A stretch of 64,000 bases of DNA from CAMEGH01 sp052103595 (GTDB lineage: Bacteria; Patescibacteriota; Saccharimonadia; Saccharimonadales; Saccharimonadaceae). Made by a program: the position numbers and the translations under genes. Every line of letters starts with the position of its first letter. The first letter of the stretch is position 1. Below the pieces are notes generated by a model that saw only the letters and a program-made list of their open reading frames with translations, was not told where the DNA came from and did not search any database. Location: contig JBQEKC010000001.1 in the NCBI GenBank assembly GCA_052103595.1, forward strand, positions 62,001 through 126,000. The letters are read 5' to 3'. Below, piece after piece: positions 25,690 through 33,751 of this stretch.

Positions 25690-26745
25690 ATGAGGAAGTT
25701 ATCGGGACGAACATGGCTGAGTATTATCACATTTGTGATTATTTTACTGGTACTGTTTTTCTCGCGCAACGAGCTTGCGCAAGCCTGGCAGGTGATGCAG
25801 ACCATTAATATTTGGGCGTTGCTTGCAATGTTGATCCCGCTACAGTTTGTGTCGTATTTTGCGATGGGTGAGACGCTCTTTACCTATTTGCGCTCGATTG
25901 GCCAAGGAAAAAATGTTTCGCCGCTGAAATTTGCACGTCTCTCGCTTGAAATGAATTTTGTGAACCATATGCTGCCAAGTGCTGGAGTAAGTGGCGCATC
26001 GTATATGGGGTGGCGACTGAAGCATATTGGCGTTTCTCTGTCGAAGTCAACATCGGCACAATTGGTGCGTATTGTTGCGGTAGCTGGGGGTTATGCGATT
26101 GTGCTCGCTGCCGCAGTGTTGTTTATGTTGTTTGATGGATCACTTAATCGCTGGATTAGTTTGTTCGCAGTTGTCTTGGTAGCGGCAACGTTTATTTTAG
26201 TGGCGGGCATGATATATTTGCTTGAACGAGCCGAAAAGCTATCAACATTGGCGCGCGGATTGGTAAAAATAGCAAATACTGCAGTGCGTTTGGCTACCTT
26301 TGGTCGCCAGAAAAAAAAGTTTCCTTCAGTAAAACCACTGGCTGACTTTTTAACAGATATTCAAGACGATTATCGTAAAATTCGCACCAAAAAGCAGCTG
26401 TTGGTAAAGCCGCTTATTTGGGGTGTTGTCTTTACGTTGGCAGAGGTTGGTATGTTTTATGTGACCTTCTTGGCGCTTGGTCATCCAATCAATCCGGCAC
26501 CGATCGCGATTGCGTTTGGTCTTGCCGGTGTGGCGGGTATTTTTATGGTAACGCCGGGTGGCGCTGGCCTGTACGAAGTGGTGATGATTAGCTTTCTGAC
26601 AGTAGCGGGCGTTAACCCTGGTGTTGGTATTGCGGCCATCGTATTGGCACGTGTTCTTTTGATGGTCGGAACAATCGCAACGGGTTACTATTTTTATCAA
26701 CAGGCAATTATCAAACATGGAAAACACCCAGACGCCGCTCTTTAG
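25690..26745 (+). CDS. Flippase-like membrane protein (LPG synthase TM / UPF0104)
   Basis: 351 residues with about eight membrane segments and the family blocks FARLSLEMNFVNHMLPSAGVSG near residues 77-98 and TPGGAGLYEVVM near 285-296. This fold forms the membrane half of lysyl-phosphatidylglycerol synthases and of stand-alone putative lipid or glycolipid flippases; no aminoacyl-transferase half is present. TATACT at 25676-25681 ends 8 bases before ATG. The last 29 bases overlap xseA. Confidence 0.85.
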   Translation: MRKLSGRTWLSIITFVIILLVLFFSRNELAQAWQVMQTINIWALLAMLIPLQFVSYFAMGETLFTYLRSIGQGKNVSPLKFARLSLEMNFVNHMLPSAGVSGASYMGWRLKHIGVSLSKSTSAQLVRIVAVAGGYAIVLAAAVLFMLFDGSLNRWISLFAVVLVAATFILVAGMIYLLERAEKLSTLARGLVKIANTAVRLATFGRQKKKFPSVKPLADFLTDIQDDYRKIRTKKQLLVKPLIWGVVFTLAEVGMFYVTFLALGHPINPAPIAIAFGLAGVAGIFMVTPGGAGLYEVVMISFLTVAGVNPGVGIAAIVLARVLLMVGTIATGYYFYQQAIIKHGKHPDAAL

Positions 26746-27820
26746 TGTTGGCGATTTTGTCGCTATTACGAACCAAGTGCTCGAGCAAGCTTATCCGAGT
26801 ATCTTGATTGAAGGTGAGGTGGAAAGTTTTAAGATAAATCAACGTAAATTTGTGTTTTTCAATCTGAAAGATAGCGAAGCAAGTGTAGGATGCTTTATGA
26901 TGGCGTTTGCGCTGCGTACGCCAATTGAGGATGGCATGAAGGTGGTAGTACGCGCTCGTCCCAAACTGACGCAATGGGGAAAATTTAGCCTTACGATTGA
27001 AAGTATCCGCCCAAGTGGCGAGGGGAGTATTAAGAAGAGTTTTGAGTTGCTAAAGGCAAAACTCGAAAAAGAGGGGCTGTTTCGTGCGGAACGAAAGCGT
27101 TTACTTCCGCGTTGGCCACGACGTGTTGCCGTTATTGCTAGCACAGAATCTGCGGGTTATACCGACTTTATGAAAATCGCAAACGAGCGTATTGGGGATG
27201 TCACGTTTGTGGTGTATCACACACTTGTTCAGGGTGAACAGGCACCGGCGCACATTGAAGCGGCTATTCAACAAGCAAATGAAGCCGAGCAGCCTGCCGA
27301 GGTGTTGGTGTTGATTCGCGGCGGCGGCAGTGCCGATGACTTAGCGGCATTTAACGACGAAAAACTTGTTCGGGCAATTGCTGTAAGTCGTATCCCAACA
27401 CTGGTGGGCGTGGGGCACGAAGTCGATGTGAGCCTGGCGGATATGGTGGCTGATGTGCGCGCTGCCACACCAAGCAACGCCGCAACGCTGCTGGTGCCTG
27501 ATCGCCAAGAACTGCAACTACAAGTACAGCGACTGGCCCGGAGCTTGTCGCCAAAGATGCAGCAGCTCATCGGCGATCGACAACAGCATCTTCAGCGGCA
27601 GCTTACAGTTGCTTATGAGCGGTTCTTGTCGCAGATCGACCAGCGTGAACAAAAAAGTAGCACACTCAAACAACTGCTTGCGTCATACAACCCAGAACGA
27701 GTGTTGGCACGCGGTTACGCTATCGTTCGTGGCAGCCCCGCCAAAGGTGAAATCATTACTGTCGAAATGGCACAGCAAACAATAACAGCAAAGGTGATAG
27801 CTCATGAATCAAAAGCATAA
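26717..27820 (+). CDS. xseA: Exonuclease VII large subunit
   Basis: Nuclease that degrades single-stranded DNA from both ends, used in repair. 367 residues: N-terminal OB fold (SILIEGEVESFKINQRKFVFFNLKD) and catalytic domain with RVAVIASTESAGYTDFM, LVLIRGGGSADDLAAFNDE and PTLVGVGHEVDVSLADMVADVRAATPSNAA (residues about 223-252). The C-terminal coiled coil is shorter than in E. coli (about 450 residues), ending with the conserved NPERVLARGYAIV. The start lies within the previous gene, and xseB begins 17 bases before its end, so the three genes form an operon. Confidence 0.95.
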   Translation: MENTQTPLFSVGDFVAITNQVLEQAYPSILIEGEVESFKINQRKFVFFNLKDSEASVGCFMMAFALRTPIEDGMKVVVRARPKLTQWGKFSLTIESIRPSGEGSIKKSFELLKAKLEKEGLFRAERKRLLPRWPRRVAVIASTESAGYTDFMKIANERIGDVTFVVYHTLVQGEQAPAHIEAAIQQANEAEQPAEVLVLIRGGGSADDLAAFNDEKLVRAIAVSRIPTLVGVGHEVDVSLADMVADVRAATPSNAATLLVPDRQELQLQVQRLARSLSPKMQQLIGDRQQHLQRQLTVAYERFLSQIDQREQKSSTLKQLLASYNPERVLARGYAIVRGSPAKGEIITVEMAQQTITAKVIAHESKA

Positions 27821-28001
27821 TACAACGATTGAAGAAGACATTGCGACGCTTGAAGCGATGGTTGCATGGTTTGAGAGCGATGCGTTTGTCCTCGAAGACG
27901 CGCTCGAGCAGTACCAAAAAGCCGAAACGTTGGCGAGCAGTATTTCTGAGCGGCTAGTAACACTCAAAAATACTGTCATTGAAGCAACTGAGCAACCGTA
28001 G
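27804..28001 (+). CDS. xseB: Exonuclease VII small subunit
   Basis: 65 residues, two helices with the family pattern IEEDIATLEAMVAWFES and LEDALEQYQKAETLAS. It binds along the coiled coil of XseA to form the active complex. Overlaps xseA by 17 bases and shares one base with the next gene. Confidence 0.93.
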   Translation: MNQKHNTTIEEDIATLEAMVAWFESDAFVLEDALEQYQKAETLASSISERLVTLKNTVIEATEQP

Positions 28002-28528
28002 TGGTAGTGCTGTGGATTGTATTTGGGGTAGTGGCGGCCGTATTTTTGCTAACGGCACTGATTGGCGCCCCCTATGTTCCCACGCATAAACAACAGGCGC
28101 GACTGGCATTTTCGACACTTCGCCCTGTCACAAAAAAAGACACTGTGCTTGATATTGGTAGTGGCGATGGTGTAGTGTTGCAACAAGCGCTTGTGGCTGG
28201 AGCGGGTAAGGTAATTGGTTATGAAATCAACCCATTTCTAGTGTGGGTGGCACAACTGCGACTATGGCGCCAGAAGTCTCGCGTAAAAGTAATGCTAAAA
28301 AATTTTTGGGAACAGCCGTTTCCTACTGAGGTAACTGTAGTATATACTTTTGGTGAATCACGCGATATTACAAAAATGTATCGCCGAGTTGAGGCGGAAG
28401 CGACTCGTTTACAGCGTCCGATCGACTTTATTAGTTATGCATTTGCCGTGCCAGACGCAGAATATGAGCGTAGTGAGGGCGGATTGTTTCTCTATAAAAT
28501 AATTCCTTTACAGATCAAGAAAACATAA
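28001..28528 (+). CDS. Membrane-anchored class I methyltransferase
   Basis: 175 residues from GTG 28001, whose G is the last base of the xseB stop. An N-terminal membrane helix (VVLWIVFGVVAAVFLLTALIG) precedes a small methyltransferase fold with motif I VLDIGSGDGVVLQ and acidic loop VIGYEINPF. The layout (one membrane helix and VLDIGSGDG with F/Y-rich strands) resembles small bacterial FAM173/ATPSc-KMT-like lysine methyltransferases, but that is tentative. The substrate is unknown. Last gene of the xseA operon. Confidence 0.75.
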   Translation: MVVLWIVFGVVAAVFLLTALIGAPYVPTHKQQARLAFSTLRPVTKKDTVLDIGSGDGVVLQQALVAGAGKVIGYEINPFLVWVAQLRLWRQKSRVKVMLKNFWEQPFPTEVTVVYTFGESRDITKMYRRVEAEATRLQRPIDFISYAFAVPDAEYERSEGGLFLYKIIPLQIKKT

Positions 28529-28541
28529 GTATAATAACGGC

Positions 28542-29192
28542 ATGAAAGTACAACACAAACAAGAAGGAAGCGTGATTATGGTTGTGATGGTGGCGGTGAT
28601 GTCCGCGCTGGCTATCATTTTTGGTGGCTTGGCCATCTGGTCATACATGCAATATACAGAGCAAAAGAATGACGTCGACGGTAAGATTGAAGTCGCCGTT
28701 CTGAACGGAAAGCGTGAACAGGCAGACGAAGACGAGAAGAAGTTTGCAGAGCGCGAGAAAGAACCAAATCGCGATTTTGTTGGCCCCGACGATTACGGGC
28801 GTTTGACGTTCCAGTATCCAAAGACATGGAGCCTGCACGAAGCAACCGATATCACTCGTGGTGGTAATTATGAAGCGTTCCTTAACCCAGGTAAGGTACC
28901 GCCAATTAGCAACAATCAGCAATTCGCCATTCGTGTCACAATCGAAAACAAAGATTATGACCGCGTTGTGCAAGGGTATGCATCACTTGTAAAGAAGGGT
29001 GATTTGCGTAGTTCAAGCACTTCAGCACAAGGAAACACTGGAACCCGTCTTGACGGAAACTTCAGCAATAACATTCGCGGTGCTGCAGTCATCTACAAAA
29101 TTCGCGACAAAACGGTTACCGTCCGCACTGATGCCGACACCTTTAAACCAGACTTTGAAAAGATCATTCAAACGATCAACTTCGATCAATAG
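28542..29192 (+). CDS. Membrane-anchored extracytoplasmic protein, PsbP-like
   Basis: 216 residues: an N-terminal membrane helix (about 12-33), a charged helical linker rich in Lys/Glu (about 40-75), then a domain with YGRLTFQYPKTWSLHEATD at about residues 86-104 and FEKIIQTINF at the end. This start-and-end pattern resembles PsbP/MOG1-like beta domains found in many small lipoproteins and anchored proteins of uncertain role. Function unknown. TATAAT (28530-28535) ends 6 bases before ATG, so it is transcribed on its own despite being close to the upstream operon. Confidence 0.65.
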   Translation: MKVQHKQEGSVIMVVMVAVMSALAIIFGGLAIWSYMQYTEQKNDVDGKIEVAVLNGKREQADEDEKKFAEREKEPNRDFVGPDDYGRLTFQYPKTWSLHEATDITRGGNYEAFLNPGKVPPISNNQQFAIRVTIENKDYDRVVQGYASLVKKGDLRSSSTSAQGNTGTRLDGNFSNNIRGAAVIYKIRDKTVTVRTDADTFKPDFEKIIQTINFDQ

Positions 29193-29248
29193 ATCGTTTT
29201 CACCACAAGCAATATCCCGCATCGCCCTCTTCATGCTAAAATAAAGAC

Positions 29249-29920
29249 ATGAAGGAGCGGAGCGGGAATTTTGCTATGGAAGAGAGCAGTGTGATTGCGG
29301 CGGCGCATGAGCTGAAAAGCCCTGTTGCATTGATTCGCCAACTTGCGCTTGAGCTTGAAGCGACCGCGCTGCCAGAGCAAAAAGAACAGCTTTCACAATT
29401 GATTCTGACGAGCGAGCGATCACTTCGTCTTACGACGAGTTTAACACGTCATCGCCAGCTGAATGAATCCCTTGCTTTTCTTGAAACCGAGCCGATTAAT
29501 GCACAGCAGCTGTGCGAAGAGGTGGCACATGAGCTCTGGCCATTGTTTGCCGCTCATGGTCGAAGGATTGAGGTAGATACGCGTCGCGCTGCACCACTTG
29601 TGGTGGCGAATCGCGACTTGCTGCGTCGTATTTTGCTTCATTTTGGTGATAATGCGCTGCAGTACGCTCACTCTGGCGTGGCACAGTTTCGAGTACAGCG
29701 TCATCGTTCCGGTGTGCGTGTAGGGCTGCGTGATGATGGACCAATTGTTCCTGTTACGAACGAACCATTAGTTGGTCGTCCGATGAGTAGCGGGCTTGGG
29801 CTGCAGCTTTCAAAAGAATTCGCCGACATGATGAATGGCACAATTGGCAGCGTGAAACACCACACCGGGATGACCTTTTATGTACAAATGCTGCCATCGG
29901 AGCAGCTATCGTTGCTATGA
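29249..29920 (+). CDS. Soluble histidine kinase without sensor domain
   Basis: 223 residues. The dimerisation helix carries the phospho-accepting His20 in AAAHELKSPVALIR (H-box), followed by an HATPase_c domain with N-box GDNALQYAH, a DDGP G1-like box and GLGLQLSKEFADMM (G2). No membrane segment or input domain is present, so the signal must come from another protein or from direct contact with the H-box. The gene overlaps the receiver gene by ATGA. It could also serve the lone receiver at 23552. Confidence 0.85.
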   Translation: MKERSGNFAMEESSVIAAAHELKSPVALIRQLALELEATALPEQKEQLSQLILTSERSLRLTTSLTRHRQLNESLAFLETEPINAQQLCEEVAHELWPLFAAHGRRIEVDTRRAAPLVVANRDLLRRILLHFGDNALQYAHSGVAQFRVQRHRSGVRVGLRDDGPIVPVTNEPLVGRPMSSGLGLQLSKEFADMMNGTIGSVKHHTGMTFYVQMLPSEQLSLL

Positions 29921-30288
29921 GTCAACCGACCGTTCTGATCATTGACGACGAAGCATGGCAACGGGGCATTTACGAACGTCTGTTGACAAAAGCGGGATAT
30001 CGCTGTCGGCAGGCGGCGCATCCGGCGGAAGCGATTGCACTGGTTGAACAAGCGACGCCTTCGGTTATTGTGCTCGATGCTTTGCTCGAAGGCAACACAG
30101 CGTTTGTGTTACTTAACGAATTGCAGTCTGATGCAACGCTGGCGGCAATTCCTATCGTGCTTTCTACGAACATAGCGGCTGATTTATCACTGCGAGACAT
30201 GGCGCCCTATGGAGTTCGACGCATTATCGACAAAACGACCGCACATCCGGCGGATATTGTAACAGCTGTGAAGGCGGTATTAGCATGA
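29917..30288 (+). CDS. Receiver-only response regulator, second copy
   Basis: 123 residues, single receiver domain: DD at 10-11, Asp54 in VIVLDALLEG, switch Ser/Thr in VLSTN and Lys in IIDKTTAHP. No output domain. Translationally coupled to the kinase upstream (ATGA overlap) and to recO downstream (ATGA overlap), an unusual partner. The regulated process is unknown. Confidence 0.88.
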   Translation: MSQPTVLIIDDEAWQRGIYERLLTKAGYRCRQAAHPAEAIALVEQATPSVIVLDALLEGNTAFVLLNELQSDATLAAIPIVLSTNIAADLSLRDMAPYGVRRIIDKTTAHPADIVTAVKAVLA

Positions 30289-30962
30289 AATCAGAAACCA
30301 CTCAAGGTATTGTTTTGCGCCGAACAGACTACGGTGAAGCAGACCGCATTATTCTGTTTTGCACGCCACTTGGTCAGCGCTCGGCGATGGCGCGTGGTGT
30401 TCGTAAGCCCAAATCAAAATTGGCGGGTGGAATTGAATTATTAAGTGAATCAAGCATTGTGTTGCGTGGCGGAAAAGGGAACTTAGCAACATTAGTGCAG
30501 GCACGCATGTCGGTATTTTATAAAAATATCTTGGCAGATTATGATCGATTGCAATTTGCTTATGAGGCATTACGGCACGTGGCTCGGGCGGGCGACATGG
30601 CGGATGGCGACCAATGGTACACGATCTTGCAAGAAACTCTGAAGGGGCTTGACGATACCGCAACGAATCTTGCGTTGGTAAAGGCGTGGTTTTATGTGCA
30701 GTACGCAGCAGTGCTCGGTGAAGAGCTTAGCTTGTATCGCGACATTCAGGGTGAAAAAATCGAAGCTGGTACGCGGTACACGTACGATGTGGCAAATAAA
30801 GGACTACGCATTGATGAGCGTGGTGACGTGATGGAAAATCATATTAAATTACTCCGTGTGATGAGCCAAAAACCGCTGCGTGTGGTGCGTTCTGTTGGCG
30901 GTGCGCAAGAATTTGTTGCGGTGTGCGCTAGCGTTGCAATGCGACACGCCAGCGTCTCGTAA
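30285..30962 (+). CDS. recO: DNA repair protein RecO
   Basis: Recombination mediator that helps load RecA onto gapped DNA. 225 residues: N-terminal OB fold (TQGIVLRRTDYGEADRIILFCTPLGQ, residues about 6-31, with the family GVRKPKSKLAGGIELLSES block) and helical C-terminal domain. The zinc-binding cysteines found in many RecO proteins are absent and the C-terminal domain is short. It shares an operon with the kinase and receiver genes through four-base overlaps. Confidence 0.9.
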   Translation: MKSETTQGIVLRRTDYGEADRIILFCTPLGQRSAMARGVRKPKSKLAGGIELLSESSIVLRGGKGNLATLVQARMSVFYKNILADYDRLQFAYEALRHVARAGDMADGDQWYTILQETLKGLDDTATNLALVKAWFYVQYAAVLGEELSLYRDIQGEKIEAGTRYTYDVANKGLRIDERGDVMENHIKLLRVMSQKPLRVVRSVGGAQEFVAVCASVAMRHASVS

Positions 30963-31008
30963 GCGGGCTATCTATCGAAAAAAACAGAGGTATGCTAGTA
31001 TATATTGT

Positions 31009-32364
31009 ATGAGTAAGCAGGTGAAAAACGAAAAAATGGAAGCGCTCGTCAGTTTGGCGAAGCGACGTGGATTTATCTATCAAGGATCGGACGTATATGG
31101 CGGCCTTTCAGGTACATGGGATTACGGTCCGCTGGGCGTGACACTAAAGCGCAAAATCATGCAGGCATGGTGGCAGTATTTTGTTGAAGCACGTGATGAC
31201 ATGTACGGCGTGGACGCAGCAATTTTAATGAACCAGAAAGTATGGCAGGCGAGCGGTCATGTCGATACGTTTGTCGACCCGCTCTGTGAGGATACAGTAA
31301 ACAAACGTCGTTATCGCACGGATCACATCTTGAAAGACAGCGGCATTGATGCGGAGGGTATGACCATGGAGCAGATGGATGCAACAATTGCCGAGAAGGG
31401 AATTAAGAGCCCAGACGGTAATCCGCTCAGCGTATCACGCACATTTAATATGATGTTTAAAACGCATGTTGGCGCTACCGAAAGTGACGATAGTGTTTCG
31501 TATTTGCGTCCAGAAACTGCCCAAGGCATTTTTACCAACTATAAAAATGTTGTCGACAATTTTTACCCAAACCTGCCATTTGGTATCGCGCAACAAGGCA
31601 AGGCGTTTCGTAACGAAATCAGCCCCCGCGATTTTGTGTTTCGTTCACGCGAGTTTGAACAGATGGAGATTGAATATTTTGTTCACCCAGAAAAATGGGA
31701 AGAAGCATTTGACGAATTGCTTGCCGGCACGCACGATTTTTTGGAAAGCTTGGGGTTGAAGAAAGAGCATATTCATGAGCTTGATGTACCTGCTGAGGAT
31801 CGTGCTCATTACAGCAAAAAAACCATCGACATCGAATATGACTACCCAATTGGTAAAGAGGAGCTAATGGGAATTGCCTATCGTACCGATTTTGACCTCG
31901 CCAACATCCAGCGCGACAGCAAGAAATCGATGGAATACCAAGTGAAGGGCACCAACGAAAAGTTCATCCCGCACGTGATTGAGCCGAGCTTTGGTGTCGA
32001 ACGCGCGCTGATGGCGGTGCTGTCGGAAAGCTATCGCGAAGACGAAGTTAATGGCGAAAAACGTGTGTATTTGGCGCTGCCGGAGCATCTTGCGCCAGTA
32101 AAATTTGCCGTTTCGCCACTACTTAAAAACAAGCCAGCTCTGGTAGAAAAAGCCCGCGAAGTCTACGCCGCATTGAAGAAAAAATACGGCAATGTGATGT
32201 GGGACGACAACGGCAACATCGGCAAACGCTACCGCCGTCAAGACGAAATCGGCACGCCATACACTGTGGTGATCGATTTTGAAACGATTGAGGGTGACGG
32301 CACGGTGACGGTGCGTGATCGTGATACGACCGAGCAAAAGCGCGTGGCGACTGAATCGCTCTAA
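31009..32364 (+). CDS. glyQS: Glycyl-tRNA synthetase, dimeric (single-chain) type
   Basis: Charges tRNA-Gly. 451 residues of the alpha2 form: AKRRGFIYQGSDVYGGLSG, then GTWDYGPLG, motif 2 region GKAFRNEISPRDFVFRSREFEQMEIEYF (residues about 200-227), motif 3 PSFGVERALMAVL and a C-terminal anticodon domain (PVKFAVSPLLKN). ATG 31009 is where the family starts; the frame is open upstream into recO. TAGTAT or TATGCT boxes lie 6-12 bases upstream, again without a ribosome-binding sequence. Confidence 0.96.
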   Translation: MSKQVKNEKMEALVSLAKRRGFIYQGSDVYGGLSGTWDYGPLGVTLKRKIMQAWWQYFVEARDDMYGVDAAILMNQKVWQASGHVDTFVDPLCEDTVNKRRYRTDHILKDSGIDAEGMTMEQMDATIAEKGIKSPDGNPLSVSRTFNMMFKTHVGATESDDSVSYLRPETAQGIFTNYKNVVDNFYPNLPFGIAQQGKAFRNEISPRDFVFRSREFEQMEIEYFVHPEKWEEAFDELLAGTHDFLESLGLKKEHIHELDVPAEDRAHYSKKTIDIEYDYPIGKEELMGIAYRTDFDLANIQRDSKKSMEYQVKGTNEKFIPHVIEPSFGVERALMAVLSESYREDEVNGEKRVYLALPEHLAPVKFAVSPLLKNKPALVEKAREVYAALKKKYGNVMWDDNGNIGKRYRRQDEIGTPYTVVIDFETIEGDGTVTVRDRDTTEQKRVATESL

Positions 32365-32397
32365 ACGCCACGAGTACAGTCGCATTAGAAAGAGTAT

Positions 32398-33675
32398 ATG
32401 AAACAAACAATTCTTTCGATCTACTACTTTTTTAGTCGCTACGCCAACCCGGCTGAACGGCGCGTAGGGAAGTTTTTTCAGCGTGTGAACGAAAAGGATG
32501 CGCCGCATAAAGTCGAAAAAGCATTGACAGCTCTTGTGCAGCACAACCTTGCGGTTGTTAATTTATGGACAGAACATCGCTACAAAGGGTATGCGTATTT
32601 AACTAAGCAAAAACGCAAAGAGTTGTATGAACATTTATCAGCAATTCAGGCAGATTTTGCGCGCTTCGAACAAACCCAGCACGTAGATACAAAAAAGTTG
32701 CTCACCCAGATTGCGCACAAAGGTGTTGATACGGCAAAGCTTTCAACAAAGCAAGAAAAGCTCGCTTATATGGCGTCGATTATGCGCTATTTGTCGCCCC
32801 AGAATAATCGCTATCGCTACCGCGCATCGAGTTCGTTTGGGCGGTTATTGCAGGATCCTACAAAAGACGTACTTGAAGGGGATTGTAATCAAATTGTCAC
32901 GCTTTATATTGCGCTTTATGGTGCACGTTATGATGTGACCGACCTAAAATTAACGCTCTATCCGGGGCATGTGGCGCTCCATTTTGCTGGTGTGGATGTT
33001 GAAACTACGAGTGCGACATTTGCCACTTATAAAAAGGAAGGGCAGACGACGGCACCGATTCACGAGATCGTGAGTGTTAATTTGCTTGATACGACAGATA
33101 TTCATTACAAAACAGCTGCTGTGGCACCACGTGTCTTGCTTGAGTCTGCTCGGCTAGCATACGCCGTGAGTAGTCATCGCGCGCTCGTCAAAAAGAACTT
33201 GGAAGTTGCGTATCATAACACCGTTCGTCAGTTGCTAAAAGAGCATCGTCATAAACAAGCGCTGCAATATGCTCGGGTGAGTAAAAGCTATGAACTGATA
33301 GAGCTATCAGCGCAAAACGGCGCGTCGTATGCGTTGGGGCAGAAAGATTTTGCCACTGCGCGAAAATTCGCTGCCGCCTCAACAAAAAAGCAGTCGCTAC
33401 TAAAAACGATCGATCGCAACGAAGCAGCGAGCTTGTATAACAAAAAGCAGTATATGGCTGCCGAAAAACTATTTCGAAAGATGGGCGACCATGACATGGT
33501 ACAGCAATGTTACCGAGGACTGTACGTGCAGGCACAGTCCTCGCTTGGTTCGCTTAAAACGGTTGATGACGTAAAGGCGCACGCTGCAACTGTTCGCAAA
33601 ATGGATCATTACGCGAAAAAATCTGGCGATGTGCAGCTACAGCAACATAGCAAAAAACTCACCAAATATTTGTAA
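32398..33675 (+). CDS. Transglutaminase-like protein with TPR-like C-terminus
   Basis: 425 residues, no signal peptide. The central part resembles a papain-like transglutaminase core: Cys163 in EGDCNQIVTLYIAL, His191 in YPGHVALHF, and Asp200/Glu202 in VDVETTS, in the right order and spacing for a catalytic triad. The C-terminal 170 residues are helical with repeated AxxYxxxKxYxxAxxxFxKMG-type units resembling TPRs. The N-terminal 140 residues are helical and basic. Family identity is tentative; the role could be peptide cleavage or protein cross-linking inside the cell. Confidence 0.6.
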   Translation: MKQTILSIYYFFSRYANPAERRVGKFFQRVNEKDAPHKVEKALTALVQHNLAVVNLWTEHRYKGYAYLTKQKRKELYEHLSAIQADFARFEQTQHVDTKKLLTQIAHKGVDTAKLSTKQEKLAYMASIMRYLSPQNNRYRYRASSSFGRLLQDPTKDVLEGDCNQIVTLYIALYGARYDVTDLKLTLYPGHVALHFAGVDVETTSATFATYKKEGQTTAPIHEIVSVNLLDTTDIHYKTAAVAPRVLLESARLAYAVSSHRALVKKNLEVAYHNTVRQLLKEHRHKQALQYARVSKSYELIELSAQNGASYALGQKDFATARKFAAASTKKQSLLKTIDRNEAASLYNKKQYMAAEKLFRKMGDHDMVQQCYRGLYVQAQSSLGSLKTVDDVKAHAATVRKMDHYAKKSGDVQLQQHSKKLTKYL

Positions 33676-33751
33676 AAACGATAGTTTGGCAGTGTACGCC
33701 GCTAAGGTAGACTTCTTGATAATTTTATGCTATAATAATAAGCATTGCATT

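Noticed and set aside
27453..27785. Open frame inside xseA in another phase
   Set aside because: xseA motifs run unbroken through this part; the alternative product is low-complexity and unconvincing.
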